This document shows positions 1 to 8,349 of a DNA stretch of 52,129 bases, one piece after another. The notes below the pieces were generated by a model, which was not told where the DNA came from, ran no database searches, and saw only the letters and a list, made by a program, of their open reading frames with translations. The translations under genes and the position numbers were made by a program. Origin of the DNA: Clostridia bacterium (GTDB lineage: Bacteria; Bacillota; Clostridia; Christensenellales; Borkfalkiaceae). The first letter of the stretch is position 1, and each line of letters begins with the position of its first letter. The DNA is taken from positions 1 to 52,129 of the forward strand of contig CAAFMS010000017.1 in NCBI GenBank assembly GCA_900764105.1. Reading direction: 5' to 3'.

Positions 1-34
1 ACTCTTCTGCAACGTTCACATTTTCTTTTGCCAT
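1..34 (-). CDS. 5' end of an unidentified gene running off the left edge
   Basis: Reading leftwards from an ATG at 34, the frame gives MAKENVNVAEE before the window ends. A good ribosome binding site (AAGGAG) lies about ten bases upstream of this ATG. Eleven residues are too few to name the product. It is divergent from the solute-binding protein gene at 407, so the 370-base gap between them holds both control regions. Confidence 0.55.
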   Translation of the reverse strand, partial: MAKENVNVAEE

Positions 35-170
35 TTTGTTTTCTTCTCCTTTGCGTATCGGTCGCCACCGTAAAATAAAGTGCTAAAAGCAGAAAACCCA
101 ATCGGGTAATTACTTTTAACACGTCAACTGTAACATAACATGATATTTTGCTCGTTGTTGCAAACGCCCA

Positions 171-199
171 TTGACTTCCGCGCGTATGTGTGTTATACT
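171..199 (+). promoter_or_regulatory. Sigma-A type promoter for the 407-3408 gene pair
   Basis: TTGACT (171-176) and TATACT (194-199) are separated by exactly 17 bases and point towards the solute-binding protein gene at 407. Transcription would start near 206, inside the GTATAC repeat block, leaving a leader of about 200 bases. Confidence 0.7.
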
Positions 200-244
200 G
201 TATACGCTTGTTGTATACGTCTGTATACGCTTGTCGTATACGTT
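199..244. promoter_or_regulatory. Tandem 23-bp dyad repeats, probable operator
   Basis: Two adjacent 23-base units (199-221 and 222-244) differ at only two positions. Each carries two GTATAC palindromes, giving four copies starting at 200, 213, 223 and 236 (spacing 13, 10, 13). The second unit is a perfect 19-base inverted repeat with arms GTATACG and CGTATAC around CTTGT. The block covers the -10 edge and the predicted transcription start, the usual position for repressor binding. GTATAC-like half sites recall HutC-type GntR operators, but no GntR gene is visible here; the membrane LuxR-type protein at 1783 is the nearest candidate regulator. Confidence 0.6.
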
Positions 245-308
245 CGCGGCGCTTAAAGGAACGCTTGCAACGTCTTAAGCACTAAAAGTATAACAGAAAT
301 AAAACAAA

Positions 309-345
309 ATTTCCCCCACCCAAACCCCGAAAAGGTGGGGAAAAT
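309..345 (+). other. Leader hairpin followed by an A/T tract
   Basis: An inverted repeat (ATTTCCCCCACC at 309-320 and GGTGGGGAAAAT at 334-345, one wobble pair) lies in the predicted leader of the 407 gene, followed by an A-rich then T-rich tract to about 359. It resembles an intrinsic terminator or attenuator but the U tract is broken by adenines, so its role is uncertain. Confidence 0.4.
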
Positions 346-406
346 TAAAAAAAATTTTTAAAATCGGACGGGAAAACGCTCGTGTAACCGTCAACGGAAG
401 GTCGAT

Positions 407-1756
407 ATGAGACGTAAGACGAAAAAAATCATTTCATTGTTTGCAGTCATTGCAACGACGCTCTTAGTACCCTTTTCTTTTGTTGCGTGCAAAAAAAACA
501 ACCCCTTTCCCGACCCCAAAAAGCCGACGACTCTGACTATGTGGCACGTTTACGGCGAGCAGGTCAATTCGCCCATGAACAACTTTATCGAGCAATTCAA
601 CGCGACCGTCGGCAAAGAAAAGGGAATTATCATAAACGTTACGCTGATGTCAAACGCCTCGCAAATCGGCAAAAAACTGAAAGACGCGCAAACGGGCAAA
701 GCAGGCTCGAAGGAAATGCCCGACTTGTTCTTTTGCCATTCAAGCGACGCGCGCAGCCTCGGATCCGACAATCTTCTTAATTGGAACGATTATTTTTCTT
801 CGTCCGAACTTGACAATTTCGTCCCCTATTTTTTAGAAGACGGAATGGTAGACGACAGTCTCGCTGTTTTTCCCGTTTCAAAATCTACTTATATGCTCTT
901 CGTCGCGGGCGGGGTTTTCGACAGATTCGCCGCCGACAAAGACGTTTCGCTTTCCGACCTCGACACATGGGAAGGGTTTTTCTCGGTTGCCGAAAAATAT
1001 TACGAATGGTCGAACGGCAAACCGTTCTGCGCGATAGATTATCTGATAAGGCTTGCGGAACTGCGCGCCATATCCGACGGAGAGAATATTTCTTACAAGA
1101 ACGGCTGGTACGGCCCTAATAACCCCGCGCTTAAAAATGCGTACGATTCGTTCGCCGAGTCGATCGCAAAAGGACATATCGTAGTATCGGATCTCTATTC
1201 CAACACGCAGGTTATGACGGGTCAGACTTGCGCAGGCATCGGGTCGTCGGCGTCCGTACTCTACTATAACGACGAAATCACCTACCCCGACAACTCGTCG
1301 GAAAAAATGAATCTGAAAGTCTTACCCATGCCGCAACAGTCGGGCAAAACAAAAGTCGCGACGCAATCGGGAGTCGGGCTTTGCGCTTACAAAACGACCG
1401 AATTAAAAGCCAACGCGGCAAGCATTTTCGCGCGTTGGTTTACCGAAGAAGAACTAAATACAAAATTTGTTCTTTCAACGGGTTATATGCCCGTAAGAAA
1501 AGGGGCTTTCGACAAAATCGACGACAATTCCTTCAAGTCGGAAGCGTACAAGAGCCTGTATGAGGCTCTTAAAACAACCGTTAAGACCTGCTCTTTTAAA
1601 AAAGAACCGAGTTTCGAGGGATATTACAACAAAGTGTACGCTTTATACGAAAAAATCCGTAATATTCAGAAAAATCTCGGAGCAAGATACGATGAAGGAG
1701 CGACCTATGAACAAATAGTTGCGGAAATGGATGCCGCTTTTAACGACGTCGGCTGA
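407..1756 (+). CDS. Extracellular solute-binding lipoprotein, family 1 (sugar ABC type)
   Basis: 449 residues. The N-terminus is a lipoprotein signal: basic MRRKTKK, a hydrophobic core, and the lipobox FVAC with Cys28 as the lipidated residue, so the mature protein is tethered outside the membrane. The segment TLTMWHVYGE (about 42-51) is the usual opening strand of carbohydrate-binding proteins of the MalE/UgpB type. A GGAAGG site precedes the ATG. No permease or ATPase gene follows; the next gene, 26 bases downstream on the same strand, is a membrane-anchored regulator. This makes a sensory role for the bound sugar at least as likely as transport. Ligand unknown. Confidence 0.85.
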   Translation: MRRKTKKIISLFAVIATTLLVPFSFVACKKNNPFPDPKKPTTLTMWHVYGEQVNSPMNNFIEQFNATVGKEKGIIINVTLMSNASQIGKKLKDAQTGKAGSKEMPDLFFCHSSDARSLGSDNLLNWNDYFSSSELDNFVPYFLEDGMVDDSLAVFPVSKSTYMLFVAGGVFDRFAADKDVSLSDLDTWEGFFSVAEKYYEWSNGKPFCAIDYLIRLAELRAISDGENISYKNGWYGPNNPALKNAYDSFAESIAKGHIVVSDLYSNTQVMTGQTCAGIGSSASVLYYNDEITYPDNSSEKMNLKVLPMPQQSGKTKVATQSGVGLCAYKTTELKANAASIFARWFTEEELNTKFVLSTGYMPVRKGAFDKIDDNSFKSEAYKSLYEALKTTVKTCSFKKEPSFEGYYNKVYALYEKIRNIQKNLGARYDEGATYEQIVAEMDAAFNDVG

Positions 1757-1782
1757 TACAAAAAAAGCGGAGCGACCAAAAT

Positions 1783-3408
1783 ATGAAACTCATAGATTTC
1801 AAGAAAAAGAAAACGTCTATGCATCGTAAACTCCTGTTATATATGCTTGCGCTTGTTATAGTCGTCGTTACGTTTATCGCAGTCGGCTTGTTTTTCGTCG
1901 GGCAGTTTTCTACGACAAAGGAAAAATATTCAAACAATCTGTCTTTTCAGAACGAATTCTATACGAGACAAACCGAAAAATTTTTCGACGATCTTTCGAT
2001 GATGAGCGAGATGCTCGCAAACGATTCCTCGGCGATAATAGACGATTATCTGAATACAAAAGGAATTCGGATAAGCGCGCTCAACGATTCCCAAACGTAT
2101 ACGGAAGGCGCGCAGGAAGTCCTCTTCCCTAAACTTAAAGAAGAATTGCTGAAAGCGGACGCTTCGGGCGCGTTTATAATGCTCAACGCGACCGTGAACA
2201 CAAGAAAACTTGGCTCGGACAAATCCAGAACGGGATTATATTTCCAACGCAGCACGCTCGACCGCACGGACGAAACTCTGCTCCTGTACAGAGGCAGCGC
2301 GGAACTCGGAAGAAACAACAACGTAATGCCCCACCGCAAATGGCGACTGGAATTCAGGATAGATTACGCGCCGCAAACGGAATACTTCTTCGGCAAAACG
2401 ACCGTCAAAGAAAAAAAATCCGTGCTGTCCGACATTTTTACGCTTAACGGAACAAGCGAAAAAGCAATGGCGTTCATTACTCCGCTGTTCGGCTCTGACG
2501 GCTCGTATTACGGCGTTTGCGGGTTTGAGATCTCGGAAAATTACTTTAAAGATTTCTTCGCTCAGCCCACGAGATTGGAAAAACTGACCTGCACCTTTTC
2601 CAAAACGTCGGAGGACGGCAAAATCGACTGTGAAAACATATTCTGGGCGGGCGTTCTCGGCGGCTACTCCCTGAAACCGAGCGGTACGCTCGTCCCAAGC
2701 GAAATAAACGACGCCCTTAGCGAACTTTCGGGAGAAAGCACTTTCATCGCCGCTAAAAGCGAAATTACGATCTGCGATACACCCTACACTCTTACGGTTA
2801 TGCAACCGAAAAGCGAATTTGACAAAACGGTGGCGGTAAACGTTATAAAAATTATACTCGTGTGCTTCCTGCTTGTGTTTTCAGCCGTTGCGCTTTGCGT
2901 AATCTTCTCGAAAAAATTCGTTTCGCCCGTGATAAAAAGTCTTGAAAAAATACGAATGCAGGAACACGACGGAACAAAATCCGACATCATAGAAATTGAC
3001 GACCTGTTCGTCTATCTTGCCGAACAGGACAGACTTCGCGATCTCGAAACGGAAAATCTGAAACGACAGAACAAAGAACTCTCGATCGTAACCGAAAATC
3101 AGACCAGCGAAATCGACAAGCGGAAAACGGAAATCGAGCGGCTGGCATATTCCCGTAAAAACGAAATCGATCCCCGTAGTTACGAAACATTCAAAAACGG
3201 CTTGAAAGAACTCACAAAAACCGAAAAAACCGTTTTTGACTTCTATCTGCAAGGCAAAACCGCAAAAGAAATATCCGACATACTTAATATACGCGAAAGC
3301 ACGCTTAAATTCCACAACCACAACATTCTGGAAAAACTCAGCGTGTCATCGCGTAAACAAATGCTACGCTACGCAACTCTGCTGAAACAGGAAATGCAGG
3401 ACGAATAA
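1783..3408 (+). CDS. Membrane-anchored sensor with C-terminal LuxR-type DNA-binding domain
   Basis: 541 residues. Two membrane segments are visible (about 17-40 and 351-374) and enclose an extracytoplasmic region of about 310 residues, the layout of Cache-type sensors. After the second segment comes a linker and a charged coiled-coil stretch (about 418-476), then a GerE/LuxR helix-turn-helix (about 477-541; ends of the core read LTKTEKTVFDFYLQGKTAKE and RESTLKFHNHNILEKLSV). No kinase or receiver domain is present, so it is a one-component transmembrane transcription factor. It follows the solute-binding lipoprotein gene by 26 bases; the lipoprotein could present ligand to the outer domain. 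Family assignment of the HTH is firm, the sensory model is inference. Confidence 0.8.
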   Translation: MKLIDFKKKKTSMHRKLLLYMLALVIVVVTFIAVGLFFVGQFSTTKEKYSNNLSFQNEFYTRQTEKFFDDLSMMSEMLANDSSAIIDDYLNTKGIRISALNDSQTYTEGAQEVLFPKLKEELLKADASGAFIMLNATVNTRKLGSDKSRTGLYFQRSTLDRTDETLLLYRGSAELGRNNNVMPHRKWRLEFRIDYAPQTEYFFGKTTVKEKKSVLSDIFTLNGTSEKAMAFITPLFGSDGSYYGVCGFEISENYFKDFFAQPTRLEKLTCTFSKTSEDGKIDCENIFWAGVLGGYSLKPSGTLVPSEINDALSELSGESTFIAAKSEITICDTPYTLTVMQPKSEFDKTVAVNVIKIILVCFLLVFSAVALCVIFSKKFVSPVIKSLEKIRMQEHDGTKSDIIEIDDLFVYLAEQDRLRDLETENLKRQNKELSIVTENQTSEIDKRKTEIERLAYSRKNEIDPRSYETFKNGLKELTKTEKTVFDFYLQGKTAKEISDILNIRESTLKFHNHNILEKLSVSSRKQMLRYATLLKQEMQDE

Positions 3409-3450
3409 CGCAGCGAAATTGACATAATTGTTATAGTTTTCTTTGAAACA

Positions 3451-3486
3451 AAAAAAACGACACCACCGGGCGTGATGTCGTTTTTT
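3451..3486. terminator. Rho-independent terminator between convergent genes
   Basis: AACGACACCAC pairs with GTGATGTCGTT across a CGGGC loop, preceded by an A run and followed by a T run, so it can work in both directions. It ends the 407-3408 transcript and probably also the convergent glycosidase operon ending at 3625. Confidence 0.8.
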
Positions 3487-3624
3487 GCTTTGTAATACAA
3501 AATAGTTTCGCTGCTATTCAAGTTTACAGCTCTTCCTTTTTGAATGACATTTGCCATTCATTACTATTGTATTTAATTCATTGTACGTTGCTTCAAAATT
3601 TTGTTGTATTTTCAACGATTTTTA

Positions 3625-5139
3625 TTAGCCGATTCTTCTGAATACGGGAATCGCCGTTATCGGCGTATCGACCTGATAGTTGCCCTTGCGGTATCTTTTC
3701 CCCGCCAAGTCTTCCCATATTCCGTCGGGAATAATTACCTGTCTCGAACTCATACCTTTTTTCAACTGCGGAGCGACCAAAATATCTTCGCCCAGCAGAA
3801 ATTCGTCGCTTACCGTAGCATAACCGCTATGAGGGTAAGCATATTCGAGATTTCTTATCATAGGCTCGCCCGAAGCGGCGCAACTCTTTGCCGTCCGTAT
3901 GATATACTCCGCCAGATCGCCGTGCAATCCGACCGCATCGAGACAAATTTTCTGATTGCTTTCGGATAAAACTTTCCACGGCGCGCGCGAAAACTGCATC
4001 ATGGGAAACGTCGCCGCGACCTGACAATAACGCACGAACAATTCTTCGTCGAAAACAAATCCGTCGCGATGAAAATCCGGAACCATTCCGCCGCCGATCA
4101 TATCGGGGCAGAGATATTGATAACCGCATAAACCCATCGCTATCCCGTCGGGAATCAGCGTGTTCAGTCCGTCGTCGTTCCATGAATGATTTTTATCCCT
4201 AAGACGATTGACAACGGGAAGCCACCCCGCGTTAAATCCGGCGCGCAATTCGTTAAACGAGTATTTTGCGCCGATTTCAGCCCATATTTTCGCCTGCATC
4301 GAACGATCCGAACCATCGAAAAACACAAAGTCATCGTCATAATATTCGGGGTCTGCGGCGTCGAATTTAAAACCGTCTATACCGAAATCGTTCATCAAAG
4401 CGGACGCCTGCTTTTCAAACCACGCCGTTGCCGTCGGATTCGTCAGATCAAGTACCGCGCTGTATCCGTTCCACCAATGAGAAATCGCGGTTGTTCCGTC
4501 CGATTTTTTTACGAGCGCGCCGAGTTTTTCCAGTTCGCGGAAAACCGCCGTATCGGGACTGACAAACGGGCAACACCACAACATGACCTTAAACCCCGAC
4601 CGATGCAATTTATCAATCATCGCTTTCGGCTCGGGAAAGGACTCGGCGTTGAATTTCCAGTCTCCGTATGCCCTGCACCAGCAATCGTCGATCATTAAAA
4701 CTCCTGCCGGATAACCGTGTGAAAGTATCCTGTCGGCATATTCAAGCACTTTATCCTGCGTGCAATCCCACTCCATTTCTATCCACGTATTATATTGCGG
4801 ACTCGAAAACATAATTTCGGGCGGAATCGTATTCTTCCCCGCAGGGGCGAATTTTTTACACATCGACATATACGCGCTTTTCAGCGTATCGCCGTTGCGT
4901 TCTACAAAGATATCGTCCCCTTCGACTTCTATATGGTCGGAAAAGAACTCGTATTTAAAGGGTTTCTCCGAATAAATCGCTCTTCCTCTGTCCGATAATA
5001 AAAACGAGGACGCCTGATTTCCTGCGTGCCACACGCGCAGATCGCGCGAAAATCCTGCGGAATAGGGCATAAAAATGCCGTCGTTTACCGTTCCGCCGAA
5101 AAAACGTTCTTCTTCGAGATAATCGATTGTTAATTTCAT
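3625..5139 (-). CDS. Glycoside hydrolase family 31 (alpha-glycosidase)
   Basis: 504 residues. The GH31 nucleophile motif GFKFDAAD is present (Asp260), with the barrel strand GVLMIDDCW (about 146-154) and a candidate acid/base Asp315 in NRLRDKNHSW. Family members are usually 650-800 residues; this one has a short N-terminal sandwich, as in the compact MYORG/alpha-galactosidase-like branch. Substrate could be an alpha-glucoside, xyloside or galactoside. No signal peptide, so it acts on imported sugars. The frame extends to a TTG at 5151, but the ATG at 5139 has GAGGAAG at a good distance and follows the GH3 stop by eight bases, so I take 5139 as the start. Last gene of the operon. Confidence 0.85.
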   Translation of the reverse strand: MKLTIDYLEEERFFGGTVNDGIFMPYSAGFSRDLRVWHAGNQASSFLLSDRGRAIYSEKPFKYEFFSDHIEVEGDDIFVERNGDTLKSAYMSMCKKFAPAGKNTIPPEIMFSSPQYNTWIEMEWDCTQDKVLEYADRILSHGYPAGVLMIDDCWCRAYGDWKFNAESFPEPKAMIDKLHRSGFKVMLWCCPFVSPDTAVFRELEKLGALVKKSDGTTAISHWWNGYSAVLDLTNPTATAWFEKQASALMNDFGIDGFKFDAADPEYYDDDFVFFDGSDRSMQAKIWAEIGAKYSFNELRAGFNAGWLPVVNRLRDKNHSWNDDGLNTLIPDGIAMGLCGYQYLCPDMIGGGMVPDFHRDGFVFDEELFVRYCQVAATFPMMQFSRAPWKVLSESNQKICLDAVGLHGDLAEYIIRTAKSCAASGEPMIRNLEYAYPHSGYATVSDEFLLGEDILVAPQLKKGMSSRQVIIPDGIWEDLAGKRYRKGNYQVDTPITAIPVFRRIG

Positions 5140-5147
5140 ATTCTTCC

Positions 5148-7127
5148 TCAATACCGTGAAAACTGCTTCTCGTCAGGCAATTCTATTTCCACTTTTTCCT
5201 GTAACCTGATATCTGCGCTGCTTGCGCCGATCAATATCGTAAAAGTTCCGTTTTCTACATAAAATTTATTTAAAACGGGGCTGAAATACGCAAAATCTCT
5301 TTCGGTAAGATTGAACCCGAACGTATGCGTTTCGCCGACTTCGAGATGTTTTTTTCCGAATGCGACAAGTTCTTTTCTCGGACGCGTTACCATACTCGCG
5401 TCATCGGCAATATACACCTGCGCGATTTCCGAGGCTGCATGCCGACCGACGTTTTTTACGGAAAAAGAAACATAAAAATCGGTATCGCCAAGTTTTTTCA
5501 CATTCAAATCTCCGTATTGAAACGCCGTATACGACAGACCGTAGCCGAACGGATAAGTAGGCGCGATTTCGTTGTATTCGTAATACTTATATCCTACGAG
5601 AACCCCCTCCGGATACCTTTCCGTATAGCCGTTGCCGCGCCGATCCGCCGTAGCCGTATCTTCAAGGCATTTCGGGAAAGTTTCGGCAAGTTTTCCGCAT
5701 GGCGAAACTCTTCCGGAAATCAGATCCGCCGCCGCTTCGTTTGCTCCTTCGCCGCAATACCCCATATAAAGTATTGCTTTTACCTTTCCTTCAAACGCGG
5801 AAACGTCAATGGCGGAGCCTGCATATATAACGACTATCACGTTCGGATTTACCTGCGCGACGTCGAGAATAAGATCTTCCGCCGCAGGATTCAGTTTCAA
5901 CGAAAAACGATCGGTTTCCTCTTTCTCCGTAAGCCACGTATTCCCTACGCACACCACGGCGCAATCGTTTTTTGCCGCCGTTTCCACGGCGTAACGTATT
6001 CCGAAAGGCGTGAGAATATTATATCTGACCATATAACCTAAGGCAAAATCCACGTTAAAACCGAGATTTTTCAGACAATCGCATAACGATTGAGAGACCT
6101 TGGCGTTTACTCTTGACGACCCGCCGCCCTGAAATTCGGGATTTTCCGCAAAACCGCCTATAACGGCGATTTTCTTATCTCCGCATACGGGCAGGATATC
6201 GTCGTCGTTCTTCAGAAGTACGGCGCTTTCCTCGGCGGCGCGAACCGCAAGTTCATGCTTTTGCGCCTCCGTCATCGTAACCTTTCTCAAGGAAACCGCG
6301 GAACGATATTTTTCCGCAAGTTCGCGAAGTCTTTCTACGCTCCTATCGAGATCGTCTTCGTCGATCAGTCCTTTTTCATACCAGTCCGCAAGTTGTTTTT
6401 CGTAATCGGCGCTATACGGCATCGCAAGATCGATGCCCGCTTTAAGCGACTTCGCGCGATGTTTTACCGCGCCCCAATCGGAAACGATAACCCCGTCAAA
6501 ACCGAATTCTTTGCGAAGAATATCGTTTAAAAGGTGTTTGTTTTCGGAAGCGTAAACGCCGTTTACGGGATTATAACTGCACATCACCGTCCACGGCTTG
6601 GCATTCAACGCGATTTCAAACGCGCGGCAATACGTTTCCCGCAAAGTTCTCTCGTCCATTTCGCTGCTCTGAAAAAAACGATCGTACTCGCGATTGTTTG
6701 CGGCAAAATGTTTCAGCGACGTACCTATTCCTTTGCTTTGAACGCCTTCTATATAAGCGGCAGCAAGTTTTCCCGCAAGAACTCCGTCCTCGGAAAAGTA
6801 TTCGAAATTTCGCCCGCAAAGAGGCGTGCGTTTAAGATTTACGCCGGGTCCTAAAATGACCGCAACGTCACGATTTATGCAATCTTCAGCGATAGCCTGA
6901 CCTACGGCGTATACAAGCGACTCGTCGAAAGAATTGCCGAGCGCGGAAAGCGTAGGATAACAAACCGATTTCGCAGCGATCTGCTCGCCGTCTTTCTCTT
7001 CGGTTACAAAACGCAGCCCGTGAGGTCCGTCGGAAACTCTGAGCGACGGAAGTCCGCATACTTCCGCCGTAGACCAATTATCCCGACCCGTTACCGCAAC
7101 TATTTTTTCATTGATTGATTTTTTCAT
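5148..7127 (-). CDS. Glycoside hydrolase family 3 beta-glycosidase
   Basis: 659 residues. GH3 signatures are clear: KHFAANN (139-145), the nucleophile motif VIVSDWGA with Asp217, and a C-terminal fibronectin-III-like domain (about 560-640) typical of beta-glucosidases. No secretion signal, so cytoplasmic. It overlaps the end of the upstream trehalase-like gene by 20 bases and the next gene begins just past its stop, so the three glycosidases are co-translated. Expected activity: release of glucose or xylose from beta-linked oligosaccharides; the exact specificity is not readable. Slightly shorter than the common 700-750 residues. Confidence 0.9.
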   Translation of the reverse strand: MKKSINEKIVAVTGRDNWSTAEVCGLPSLRVSDGPHGLRFVTEEKDGEQIAAKSVCYPTLSALGNSFDESLVYAVGQAIAEDCINRDVAVILGPGVNLKRTPLCGRNFEYFSEDGVLAGKLAAAYIEGVQSKGIGTSLKHFAANNREYDRFFQSSEMDERTLRETYCRAFEIALNAKPWTVMCSYNPVNGVYASENKHLLNDILRKEFGFDGVIVSDWGAVKHRAKSLKAGIDLAMPYSADYEKQLADWYEKGLIDEDDLDRSVERLRELAEKYRSAVSLRKVTMTEAQKHELAVRAAEESAVLLKNDDDILPVCGDKKIAVIGGFAENPEFQGGGSSRVNAKVSQSLCDCLKNLGFNVDFALGYMVRYNILTPFGIRYAVETAAKNDCAVVCVGNTWLTEKEETDRFSLKLNPAAEDLILDVAQVNPNVIVVIYAGSAIDVSAFEGKVKAILYMGYCGEGANEAAADLISGRVSPCGKLAETFPKCLEDTATADRRGNGYTERYPEGVLVGYKYYEYNEIAPTYPFGYGLSYTAFQYGDLNVKKLGDTDFYVSFSVKNVGRHAASEIAQVYIADDASMVTRPRKELVAFGKKHLEVGETHTFGFNLTERDFAYFSPVLNKFYVENGTFTILIGASSADIRLQEKVEIELPDEKQFSRY

Positions 7128-8286
7128 AAATATCGTTATAAACTCCTGCCGTCCAGCCTAACATTTCCGTTTCAGTATACTCGTTCGCCGTGGCTTTTCC
7201 GCCCTTTACCGCGTCGTATTTTTCCCACAGTTTTCCCGTGTTTGCAAAGCACTCTTCCACGGTTAAAAGATATTTCTTTCCTATCCTCTCGGCTTCTTCA
7301 GCCGCGCCGACCGCTTTAAGCGCGTAAAACGCAAACCATACAAGCGGAGCCCACATGTTCGGATATCCCCATTGCCCGACGAAATCCTCGTCTGTTTTTT
7401 CGCATGCCGCAATACCGTAAGGATATTCCAATTTTTTCAGAATCCGCAATAAAACGTCTTTATCGTTACTTATCCCCGCCCAGAACGGAAGCATATCCGC
7501 AACGGACGTAACGCAACCGAATTGTTTTCCGGGAACGGCGTCGGTAAGTTTTTGCCCGTCGAAACAAAAGCGATACATCTTTTCTTTTCGACTTTCGGAC
7601 GCGGCAATATACCCGGTACGTTTTGTCTTTTCGCCGAATTTCGCAAGCGTCGTTTCGTAACGGTATAACAGACTGTTAAGATCGACGGCGGCAAATTCGC
7701 TGCAACGGAAATCGAATCTCGGTGAGAAATCCCACCCCGATTCGCATTCGGCAAGAATGTTATTTCCTATTACTTCTCTGTCGGCGTTTTCGAATTTACG
7801 TTTCAATCTGACTTCGGCTTCGTCCGCCATAAATATTTTCGTCTGCGCGTCTGCGGAATTTCCGTAATGATTCAATCCGCACGGCAAAACGCGTTCTCTC
7901 ATCCAGTAATCGTATTCTCGTTCCATAGCGGACAGAAGAATCGCGGCGTTTTCGCCGTCGATATGCGGAAGCAGGTCGCAGACCATAATGCCGAAAACGG
8001 GCGGCTGCGTGCGATTGAGCATTCCCGTCACCGCGGCGTTAGGCATATATCCGTATTTTTGTATCAAAAACGCCATATCGAGAGCGTTATGGAGCGCGTC
8101 TTCGATTTTCCCGTCGGCGATCAGACCTTTATTGATAAAACAGGTATCCCAATAATAAAACTCGTCGAAAATACCTTCCGCGCAAGGCGAATTATAAGGA
8201 TACGGCAACAAAATCCCGTCGGCGCGATGCCCCTTTTTTCTTAAACTTTTTTCCCAACTATTGCGAATATATTCACGAACAGTCAT
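7108..8286 (-). CDS. GH37 trehalase-like glycosidase
   Basis: 392 residues, an (alpha/alpha)6-barrel enzyme. Recognisable trehalase-family blocks are FDEFYYWDTCF (about 40-50), RTQPPVFGI (92-100), ESGWDFSPR (182-190, with the likely catalytic acid Asp185) and QWGYPNMWAPL near 306. Trehalases such as TreA have about 550 residues, so this is a compact, cytoplasmic version and may act on a different alpha-glucoside. GGAGG precedes the ATG. A terminator-like hairpin sits just upstream, between it and the lipoprotein gene, and would lower expression of the three glycosidases relative to the transporter genes. Confidence 0.75.
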   Translation of the reverse strand: MTVREYIRNSWEKSLRKKGHRADGILLPYPYNSPCAEGIFDEFYYWDTCFINKGLIADGKIEDALHNALDMAFLIQKYGYMPNAAVTGMLNRTQPPVFGIMVCDLLPHIDGENAAILLSAMEREYDYWMRERVLPCGLNHYGNSADAQTKIFMADEAEVRLKRKFENADREVIGNNILAECESGWDFSPRFDFRCSEFAAVDLNSLLYRYETTLAKFGEKTKRTGYIAASESRKEKMYRFCFDGQKLTDAVPGKQFGCVTSVADMLPFWAGISNDKDVLLRILKKLEYPYGIAACEKTDEDFVGQWGYPNMWAPLVWFAFYALKAVGAAEEAERIGKKYLLTVEECFANTGKLWEKYDAVKGGKATANEYTETEMLGWTAGVYNDIYEKINQ

Positions 8287-8295
8287 AGTTCCTCC

Positions 8296-8340
8296 ATAAA
8301 AACGGCGGACTTAGCACATCGTTAAGCCCGCCGCCGTTAT
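8296..8340 (-). terminator. Intra-operon terminator or attenuator
   Basis: On the minus strand AACGGCGG pairs with CCGCCGTT and the hairpin runs into TTTTTAT immediately before the GGAGG site of the GH37 gene. It can end the transporter half of the operon or allow partial read-through into the glycosidases. Confidence 0.7.
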
Positions 8341-8349
8341 CATTTACTT

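Noticed and set aside
2236..2805. Long minus-strand frame of 189 residues opposite the LuxR-type sensor gene
   Set aside because: Lies wholly inside a well supported gene, has no ribosome site and its composition is that of an antisense shadow.
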